NCBI GenBank assembly: GCA_046727895.1
Contig: JBKPDM010000362.1
Location: forward strand, 1-9,485
Origin: DATAOG01 sp046727895
GTDB taxonomy: Bacteria > Pseudomonadota > Alphaproteobacteria > Geminicoccales > Geminicoccaceae
DNA length: 9,485 nt
Direction of reading: 5' to 3'
Position 1 is the first letter of the stretch; each line of letters begins with the position of its first letter. Below the pieces are notes generated by a model. The model was not told where the DNA came from. It did no database searches and saw only the letters and a program-made list of their open reading frames with translations. Shown here in pieces: positions 1 to 5,037 of the stretch. Position numbers and translations under genes: made by a program.

Positions 1-50
1 GAACCATGCTACCCGAATTCGGGCCGGCGCAAGACCCTCAACACCGCCGT

Positions 51-485
51 CTACGCTGCGCGAGGACGAGGTTGGGGTGGCGGCGGAGGTTCCGTGGCCA
101 GGGCCGGCGCCTTGGTCGTGATCACGTGGCCGGCGCTGCGCGCCTCTGCGCCGCTCGGCGAAGCTGTCTGCGCGCGTGCGTCGGCCGCCACGGCCTTCAG
201 TCGGGCGCGCACGTCGAGCCTGCGCCAGATCGCCAGCACGCCGAAGAGCAAGACTGCGAGCAAGCCGAGATCGAGGACGTGCAACCCGTCCTCATACACG
301 CTGACCGCTCCCGCAGTGAAATCCGCCACGCCAAAGGCGAGCAGAGCCACGATGGCCAAGCTGCCCAACTCGCCCGCCCATGAGCCGATCGCCCAGCGCG
401 GCGGGTTCGGACTGCGGCAGGCGATCGCCAGCGCCGCGAGGGCAAAGAGCGCGGCGCAGATCAAGAGACCACCGAGCGCCAACAT
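51..485 (-). CDS. Unrecognised three-helix inner-membrane protein, 144 aa
   Basis: I do not recognise a family. The protein reads as an integral membrane protein with three hydrophobic helices: about residues 2-23, about 42-63 and about 70-88 (ending at an IWRR basic anchor). A roughly 55-residue soluble tail follows, rich in Ala/Thr and ending in a proline stretch (five consecutive Pro) and Pro-Arg repeats. The ATG at 485 is chosen because it opens directly into the first membrane helix and has an AAGGA Shine-Dalgarno-like sequence 8 nt upstream. The same frame is open back to 1103, but that extension is Arg/Ser-rich and reads like an out-of-frame shadow of the neighbouring gene. It lies 131 bp downstream of the secreted-type ORF at 617-1048 on the same strand, so co-transcription is possible. 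The hydrophobic pattern makes a real gene likely; function is unknown. Confidence 0.7.
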   Translation of the reverse strand: MLALGGLLICAALFALAALAIACRSPNPPRWAIGSWAGELGSLAIVALLAFGVADFTAGAVSVYEDGLHVLDLGLLAVLLFGVLAIWRRLDVRARLKAVAADARAQTASPSGAEARSAGHVITTKAPALATEPPPPPQPRPRAA

Positions 486-616
486 TGGCCTTGTCCTTTT
501 CAGACTGAGCAGCGAGCAGGCCTGCGGTCCAAGGTGAAAATCGCGGCCGGCCCGGCACTGGTTGGATTCGAGGCGCGGCCAGCTCGCAGGGAGGGCGAGC
601 GGCGCGCCGTCAGCGC

Positions 617-1048
617 CTACGCAAACGCCGATTCTGGAGACGGCGGGCCGGTCGGCCTGCGGGCAGTGCCAACGGAGCCGCGATGGAAGACGTCTCTGAG
701 ATCGCCCTCGAAGGCTGCCAGGCCCTTTGGCGGAGCCAGAGGCTCGTCCGCTGCGCTCAGCCGGACGAGGGGCGATTTGGCCGGACCAAGCGCTGGTGTG
801 GTCTCGAACCGCGACCAGCGCGCCAACACGCCGAGGTCCCAGGGCTGGGCGGGGCGGACGCGCGGCGCCGGCGTCTTGGCTTGAGCAACGCTGTACTGGG
901 GAGCGATCGCATCGAGAAAGGCGGCCGGGGCCGGCGTGAGATCGGCTGGCGATAACGGCCGGGCGAACGGAGCGATCGCCAAGAGGATCGCGAACCACGC
1001 CGCCAAGCGGCTCCGCGCCTGCCGGACTGCTCGCGCCCGCAAAGTCAC
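617..1048 (-). CDS. Unrecognised protein with signal-peptide-like N-terminus, 143 aa
   Basis: No family is recognised. The first 20 residues carry several Arg, followed by a hydrophobic run (LAAWFAILLAIAPFA, about residues 15-29), which fits an export signal or signal anchor. The remainder is Pro/Ala-rich and low in complexity, with no recognisable catalytic motif. The start is a GTG at 1048 and the ribosome-binding site is poor: a GGGAG lies about 14 nt upstream, too far for a standard site. Competing frames across the same DNA on both strands are open but far richer in Arg/Ser and lack any hydrophobic organisation, so this frame is preferred. It lies 135 bp downstream of rpmJ beyond a strong hairpin, which suggests it is not part of the ribosomal-protein transcript. 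Existence of the gene is moderately supported; its start is uncertain. Confidence 0.5.
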   Translation of the reverse strand: MTLRARAVRQARSRLAAWFAILLAIAPFARPLSPADLTPAPAAFLDAIAPQYSVAQAKTPAPRVRPAQPWDLGVLARWSRFETTPALGPAKSPLVRLSAADEPLAPPKGLAAFEGDLRDVFHRGSVGTARRPTGPPSPESAFA

Positions 1049-1154
1049 CCGCCACGCCCGATATCTCCCGCGCCACTGACCGAGGCGGCACAGTCGATGT
1101 CACGCTGTGCAGGAGCGGCAGGATGATCCCGGCCGCCGGGGGGCGTCAAGAGCC

Positions 1155-1180
1155 GCTCGGGGCGAGGGCGCGCCCCGAGC
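1155..1180 (-). terminator. Strong hairpin 3' of rpmJ, putative transcription terminator
   Basis: A perfect 10-bp GC-rich inverted repeat (GCTCGGGGCG at 1155-1164, CGCCCCGAGC at 1171-1180) encloses a 6-nt loop. It begins 3 nt after the rpmJ stop codon on the minus strand. There is no clear T-run after it in that direction, so it may act as an RNA-stabilising or pausing stem, or as an atypical terminator, rather than a classic intrinsic one. Confidence 0.6.
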
Positions 1181-1183
1181 GCG

Positions 1184-1309
1184 TCAGCCCTGGCGCACCT
1201 TGTAGCGCGGATTGGTCTTGTTGATCACAAACACGCGACCCTTGCGGCGCACGACGCGACAGTCCTTGTGCCGGCGCTTTGCCGTCCGTAGCGAATTCTT
1301 GATCTTCAT
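1184..1309 (-). CDS. rpmJ: 50S ribosomal protein bL36, zinc-free 41-aa form
   Basis: This encodes the small large-subunit protein bL36. The translation starts MKIKNSLRTAKRRHKDCR and continues VVRRKGRVFVINKTNPRY, ending KVRQG. This is the recognisable alphaproteobacterial form, in which the four-ligand Cys/His zinc ribbon of classic bL36 is absent (a single Cys remains, residue 17). It is too short to stand out by length but is unmistakable by sequence. It follows rpmE by 16 bp on the same strand and its upstream sequence (ACAGAGCTCTCAGCCA) has no good Shine-Dalgarno. It is therefore probably translated from the rpmE transcript, perhaps by coupling. The strong hairpin just after its stop codon is consistent with this being the end of the operon. 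Confidence 0.96.
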   Translation of the reverse strand: MKIKNSLRTAKRRHKDCRVVRRKGRVFVINKTNPRYKVRQG

Positions 1310-1325
1310 TGGCTGAGAGCTCTGT

Positions 1326-1553
1326 CTACTTCTTGCGCCGGAAGCTGGAGAAACGCCGATTGAACTTGTCGACCTGGCCGCCGCGCTCGACGATCCGCGA
1401 GCGGTCGCCGGTCCAGGCGGGATGAACCATGGAGTCGATCTCGAGCGTCAGCCTGGCCCCGGGCTCGCCATAGGTCGAGCGGGTGGCGAAGGTCGAGCCG
1501 TCGGTCATCACGACCGTGATTTCATGATAGTCCGGATGAATATCCTTCTTCAT
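1326..1553 (-). CDS. rpmE: 50S ribosomal protein bL31, cysteine-free form, 75 aa
   Basis: This encodes bL31, a protein at the large-subunit side of an intersubunit bridge. Family hallmarks seen are the N-terminal MKKDIHPDYHEITVVMTDG, a TRSTYG segment around residues 24-29, the HPAWTG motif around residues 44-49, and the C-terminal VDKFNRRF segment. None of the four cysteines of the zinc-binding form is present, so it belongs to the 'C-minus' class. The ATG at 1553 is fixed both by family length and by GGGGAG 7 nt upstream (1561-1566). The frame continues upstream to 1700 but has no family similarity there. It is the first gene of an rpmE-rpmJ unit and is divergent from the ABC transporter gene. 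Confidence 0.97.
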   Translation of the reverse strand: MKKDIHPDYHEITVVMTDGSTFATRSTYGEPGARLTLEIDSMVHPAWTGDRSRIVERGGQVDKFNRRFSSFRRKK

Positions 1554-1575
1554 CGGCTTTCTCCCCGTGGGGCCG

Positions 1576-1591
1576 CCGGCTATATAGCCGG
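1576..1591. promoter_or_regulatory. 16-bp perfect palindrome between divergent rpmE and ABC transporter genes
   Basis: CCGGCTATATAGCCGG is a perfect inverted repeat centred on the TATATA used as the -10 box of rpmE. Because it is symmetric it offers the same -10-like hexamer to both strands. On the plus strand the matching -35 position (1558-1563, TTTCTC) is weak. It could be a two-way promoter core or an operator for a dimeric repressor that would block rpmE transcription directly. No regulator is identified. Confidence 0.45.
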
Positions 1592-1609
1592 AGCGCCGGT
1601 GCCGGGCAA
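1581..1609 (-). promoter_or_regulatory. Sigma70-like promoter of rpmE-rpmJ
   Basis: On the minus strand TTGCCC (1609-1604) is followed after exactly 17 nt by TATATA (1586-1581). This is a near-consensus housekeeping promoter. Transcription starting about 6-8 nt further on would leave a leader of only about 20 nt that holds the GGGGAG ribosome-binding site of rpmE. This compact layout suits a highly expressed ribosomal-protein gene. It is read by eye; no start-site data exist here. Confidence 0.65.
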
Positions 1610-1647
1610 GGGGCCGGCAGAACCGAACCATGGACGAGGGACGAGGC

Positions 1648-3462
1648 ATGGAAGGGGCCGCCCGCTCGATGGGTAAGGACGGTGCGACGAGCGCCGGCAA
1701 TCGCGATCTTCGCCAGTTGCGCCGCCTGGTCGGCTATGTCGCGCCCTATCGCTGGCGGGTCGCGGCGACACTCGCGGCGCTCGTGCTGGCGTCAGCCTCG
1801 GTGCTCGTGTTCGGCATCGGGCTTCGCTACCTGATCGATGGCGCCTTCGGCGCCGGCCGGACTGCCGCGCTCGATCACGCGCTCAAGGCATCGCTGATCG
1901 TGATCGCCGTGCTCGCGGCCGCGACCTTTGCCCGGGCCTATCTCGTGGGCTGGCTCGGTGAGCGCCTGGTCGCCGACCTGCGCACCCGGGTCTACGGCCA
2001 CGTGATCGGTCTCTCGCCCGGCTTCTTCGAGCTGACGCGGATCGGAGAGGTGCTCTCGCGGCTGACCGCGGATACGTCGATCCTCCAGACGGTGGTGAGT
2101 GCGAGCCTCTCCCAGGCGCTGCGCAACGTCCTGCTCCTGATCGGCGGCCTCGCCCTTCTGGTCGTGACCAGCCCCAAGCTGACCGGCCTGGTGCTGGTGG
2201 TCGTGCCGCTGGTGGTCGTCCCGATCGTCGTGATCGGCCGCCGCGTGCGCCGCCTCTCCCGCTTGGCGCAGGATCGGCTCGGCGCCGTGAGCGGCCATGG
2301 CGAAGAGGCCCTGAACGCGGTCCGAACCGTACAGGCTTTCGCGCAGGAGCAGCGCGAGCGGCGCATGTTCGGCGACTTGGTCGAGCAGGCGTTCGCCGCG
2401 GCAATCGGTCACGCCCGGGCGCGCGCCGGCCTGGCAGCCTGCGTCATCACGCTGGTGTTCGGCGCGATCGTCGCCGTGCTCTGGATCGGCGGGCAGGACG
2501 TGCTCGCGGGCAAGATCACCGGCGGCGAACTCGCGGCGTTCGTGTTCTATGCCTCGGTGGTGGCGAGCGCGGCGGGCGCGCTCAGCGAGACCACCGGCGA
2601 CCTGCAGCGGGCGGCGGGGGCGACGGAACGCCTGTTCGAGCTGCTCGACACCAGGCCCGAGATCACGGCGCCGGCAGCGCCGCGGCCGCTGCCGACCCCG
2701 CTGCGCGGCGCGGTCCGCCTGGAGCACCTCACCTTCGTCTATCCGGCGCGCCCCGATCTGCCGGTGCTGCGCGATTTCGATCTGGCCGTCCAGCCTGGCG
2801 AGACGGTCGCCCTGGTCGGCCCCTCGGGAGCCGGCAAGAGCAGCGTCATTCAGCTCATCATGCGGTTTTACGATCCCGACGTTGGGCGGGTCCTGCTCGA
2901 TGGGGTCGATCTGCGCGACCTGGAGCCGGCAACGTTCCGCGCCCGGATTGGTATGGTGCCACAGGAGCCGGTGATTTTTTCCGCCAATGCCCGGGACAAC
3001 ATCCGCTACGGCCGCCCCGATGCCAACGACGCCGAAGTTCGTGCAGCGGCCGAAGCCGCGGCGGCGACCGAGTTTCTTGATCGGCTACCGGAAGGCTTCG
3101 ATAGCTTTCTGGGCGAAAAGGGCGTCCGCCTGTCGGGCGGCCAGCGCCAGCGGATCGCCATCGCGCGTGCGATCCTTCGCGACCCGGTGATCCTGCTGCT
3201 CGACGAGGCAACGAGCTCGCTCGACGCCGAGAGCGAGCGGCTGGTTCAGGACGCGCTCGAGCGGCTGCGGCGGGGGCGGACGACGCTGGTCATCGCGCAC
3301 CGCCTGGCGACCGTGCTCAAGGCCGATCGGATCGTGGTCATGGATCACGGTCGCGTGGTGGCGACCGGCACCCACCAGCAGTTGATCGAGCAGGACGGGC
3401 TCTATGCCCGCCTCGCGGAGCTGCAGTTCGACGTCGACGCTCGCCTCGCCGCGGCGGACTGA
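1648..3462 (+). CDS. ABC half-exporter, fused membrane and ATPase domains (MsbA-type), 604 aa
   Basis: This is an ABC half-exporter that should act as a homodimer in the inner membrane, using ATP to move a substrate (lipid, drug or peptide) out of the cytoplasm. The N-terminal half (about residues 30-320) holds six membrane helices. The C-terminal nucleotide-binding domain has every motif intact: Walker A GPSGAGKSS (391-399), Q-loop region VPQEP, signature LSGGQ (495-499), Walker B ending in D519 with catalytic E520, D-loop SSLD, and H-loop H551. Length fits the family. The ATG at 1648 is preferred over 1630 because GAGGG lies 7 nt upstream; an ATG at 1669 is also possible. It is divergent from rpmE and its stop is 7 bp before the dipeptidase start, so the two are almost certainly one operon. 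Substrate cannot be told from sequence; MsbA-like lipid flipping is only one option. Confidence 0.95.
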   Translation: MEGAARSMGKDGATSAGNRDLRQLRRLVGYVAPYRWRVAATLAALVLASASVLVFGIGLRYLIDGAFGAGRTAALDHALKASLIVIAVLAAATFARAYLVGWLGERLVADLRTRVYGHVIGLSPGFFELTRIGEVLSRLTADTSILQTVVSASLSQALRNVLLLIGGLALLVVTSPKLTGLVLVVVPLVVVPIVVIGRRVRRLSRLAQDRLGAVSGHGEEALNAVRTVQAFAQEQRERRMFGDLVEQAFAAAIGHARARAGLAACVITLVFGAIVAVLWIGGQDVLAGKITGGELAAFVFYASVVASAAGALSETTGDLQRAAGATERLFELLDTRPEITAPAAPRPLPTPLRGAVRLEHLTFVYPARPDLPVLRDFDLAVQPGETVALVGPSGAGKSSVIQLIMRFYDPDVGRVLLDGVDLRDLEPATFRARIGMVPQEPVIFSANARDNIRYGRPDANDAEVRAAAEAAAATEFLDRLPEGFDSFLGEKGVRLSGGQRQRIAIARAILRDPVILLLDEATSSLDAESERLVQDALERLRRGRTTLVIAHRLATVLKADRIVVMDHGRVVATGTHQQLIEQDGLYARLAELQFDVDARLAAAD

Positions 3463-3469
3463 GGATCGC

Positions 3470-4525
3470 GTGACCAAGCGGCTACCGATCCTCGATGGGC
3501 ACAACGACGCCCTGCTGGCACTCGCGCGTAATCCGAAGCGCCCGGACAGCCTGCTCGAGCGCTCCCCGATCGGTCACCTCGATCTGCCGCGGGCGCGAGA
3601 CGGCGGCTTCGCCGGCGGGTTCTTCGCCATGTTCACGCCAGCGGGCAAATCCTCGGGACCGCGCCGACGTGCCGCGGCGGACCGCTACGAGCTGCCGTTG
3701 CCGCCGACGCCGAACCTGGCGCGCGCCCAGTGGTTCACGCTGCTGCTCGCCGCGCGTCTGTTCCGGGACGAGCGGGCCTCCGGCGGCCGGCTGAAGGTCG
3801 TGCGCACGGCTGCCGAGCTTCAGGGCTGCCTCGAAGGCGGCGTACTCGCCGCGATTTTTCATATCGAGGGCGCCGAGGCGATCGATCCGGAGCTGAACGC
3901 GCTCGAAGTCTTCTACCAGAGCGGGTTGCGCTCGCTTGGCCTGGTATGGAGCCGGCCAAACGCATTCGGCCACGGCGTGCCGTTCAGGTTCCCAAGCTCA
4001 CCCGACACCGGACCGGGGCTTACCGATGCCGGCCGCGCGCTGGTCCGGGCCTGCAACGAGCTCGGGGTTCTGATCGATCTGTCGCACCTGAACGAGAAGG
4101 GCTTCTGGGACGTCGCGAGGCTCTCGAGCGCGCCGCTGGTCGCGACACACTCCAACGCCCATGCGCTTTGCCCGATCTCGCGCAACCTGACCGACGATCA
4201 GCTGCGCGCGATCCGCGACTCGGGCGGCATGGTCGGCGTCAACTTCGCGACCAGCATGCTGCGCGCCGACGGCAGGCCGGACCCCGACACGCCGCTCGAG
4301 GTCATGCTCCGCCATTTCGAGCACCTGATCGAACGGCTCGGCGAGGACAAGGTCGGCTTCGGCTCGGACTTCGACGGCACCGTCGTGCCGAAGGCGATCG
4401 GGGATGTCGCCGGCCTGCCACGCCTGATCGAGGCGCTTCGCGTCGCGGGCTTTGACGAGCCGCTGCTGGAGAAGATCGCGTTCAGGAACTGGCTCCGCGT
4501 CCTGGAGCGGACCTGGACGCACTGA
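3470..4525 (+). CDS. Zinc dipeptidase, peptidase family M19 (membrane/renal dipeptidase-like), 351 aa
   Basis: Family M19 enzymes hydrolyse dipeptides, often including those with a D-residue on the C-terminal side, using a two-zinc centre in a TIM-barrel. All expected ligands are visible: H11 and D13 in DGHND, bridging E133 in HIEG, H206 in DLSH, and H227 in THSN. D300 in GSDFDG matches the catalytic-side Asp of the family. The GTG at 3470 is chosen because DGHND must sit near the N-terminus and GAGGA lies 4 nt upstream. An in-frame ATG at 3404 would sit inside the ABC gene and adds a Ser/Arg-rich, non-homologous segment. No signal peptide is seen, so the enzyme is probably cytoplasmic. The 7-bp gap to the ABC exporter gene suggests a shared transcript; a joint role in peptide handling or wall-fragment turnover is inference. 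Confidence 0.93.
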   Translation: MTKRLPILDGHNDALLALARNPKRPDSLLERSPIGHLDLPRARDGGFAGGFFAMFTPAGKSSGPRRRAAADRYELPLPPTPNLARAQWFTLLLAARLFRDERASGGRLKVVRTAAELQGCLEGGVLAAIFHIEGAEAIDPELNALEVFYQSGLRSLGLVWSRPNAFGHGVPFRFPSSPDTGPGLTDAGRALVRACNELGVLIDLSHLNEKGFWDVARLSSAPLVATHSNAHALCPISRNLTDDQLRAIRDSGGMVGVNFATSMLRADGRPDPDTPLEVMLRHFEHLIERLGEDKVGFGSDFDGTVVPKAIGDVAGLPRLIEALRVAGFDEPLLEKIAFRNWLRVLERTWTH

Positions 4526-4541
4526 GCCCGAACTCTCGGGC
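4526..4541. terminator. Small hairpin directly after the dipeptidase stop codon
   Basis: GCCCGA (4526-4531) pairs with TCGGGC (4536-4541) around a 4-nt loop, immediately after the TGA. No T-run follows on the plus strand, so intrinsic termination is uncertain. Confidence 0.3.
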
Positions 4542-4574
4542 CATGAGCCAGGGTCGAAGTCGCCGTCCTGCGCC

Positions 4575-4589
4575 CACCGCGGCGCGGTG
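4575..4589. terminator. Hairpin between two convergent genes
   Basis: CACCGC (4575-4580) and GCGGTG (4584-4589) form a perfect 6-bp stem with a 3-nt loop in the 89-bp gap between the convergent dipeptidase and RHH genes. There is no T-run on either side, so a terminator role is only suggested by position. Confidence 0.25.
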
Positions 4590-4614
4590 CGCGTACCGAC
4601 GGCCGCAGCTGGAG

Positions 4615-4839
4615 CTAAAGGACTTCGAACTGCTCCTCGCGGGTGGTCAGCTCGATGTAGCTGGCTGTGCTGCCTGTGGCGGCCGGGCCGGCGTCCTGCC
4701 GTTGGCGCCGGTCGAGATACTCCTGCAGCGCGCGATTGACGATCCAGGTCGGCGACTGCTGCAGCGTCCCGGCCAGATCCTCGAGCGGTTGCTGCAGATC
4801 CCCGGCGACTTCGACCGTCAGGGCGTTTCGGTCACTCAT
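4615..4839 (-). CDS. Ribbon-helix-helix (CopG/ParD-like) DNA-binding protein, 74 aa
   Basis: Residues 6-47 follow the ribbon-helix-helix pattern: a short strand (ALTVEV, 6-11), a helix (DLQQPLEDLAGTL, 14-26), a turn (QQSPTW, 27-32), and a second helix (IVNRALQEYLDRRQ). Such proteins bind DNA as dimers through the paired strands, as antitoxins or small repressors. Residues 48-74 form a polar tail ending EEQFEVL, which could be a partner-binding segment. The ATG at 4839 is chosen because GGAGG lies exactly 7 nt upstream (4847-4851); the frame is open further upstream but without similarity to the fold. The gene is convergent with the dipeptidase and no toxin (RelE/ParE, PIN or other) is adjacent, so it is either an orphan antitoxin or a stand-alone regulator. 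Two direct repeats just upstream are candidate autoregulatory sites. Confidence 0.82.
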   Translation of the reverse strand: MSDRNALTVEVAGDLQQPLEDLAGTLQQSPTWIVNRALQEYLDRRQRQDAGPAATGSTASYIELTTREEQFEVL

Positions 4840-4862
4840 TGCGCATCCTCCAAATCCAAGCC

Positions 4863-4883
4863 TGCCGTGTTTTTGCCGTGTTT
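4863..4883. promoter_or_regulatory. Tandem 10-bp direct repeats upstream of the RHH gene, putative operator
   Basis: TGCCGTGTTT occurs exactly twice, at 4863-4872 and 4874-4883. The start-to-start spacing is 11 bp, about one helical turn. The pair lies 24-44 bp upstream of the RHH start codon and next to its ribosome-binding site. RHH repressors are known to bind tandem sites at about this spacing and to repress their own genes, so autoregulation is a reasonable inference. Confidence 0.5.
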
Positions 4884-5037
4884 CGTTGTGGGCTGACCGG
4901 AGTGGCCGCCGAAGGCTCACCCTCGTGTTAGCCCTGCGGTCGCCGAGCATGGCTCTCGTCGACCTTGACTCCTGCAACCTCTCCTTCGGTTAACGTGCTA
5001 CCCGCGCGGGGTTCGCCCGGCGATTGGCCACCGCCCC

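Noticed and set aside
51..1103. A single 350-residue protein spanning the left end
   Set aside because: Only the last 144 residues look protein-like. The upstream 206 residues are Arg/Ser/Pro-rich and overlap the better-supported frame at 617-1048. A ribosome-binding site precedes the internal ATG at 485.
1792..2727. Minus-strand frame opposite the ABC transporter
   Set aside because: Composition (Arg/Asp/His/Gln-rich) is typical of an antisense shadow, and the ABC exporter on the plus strand is unambiguous.
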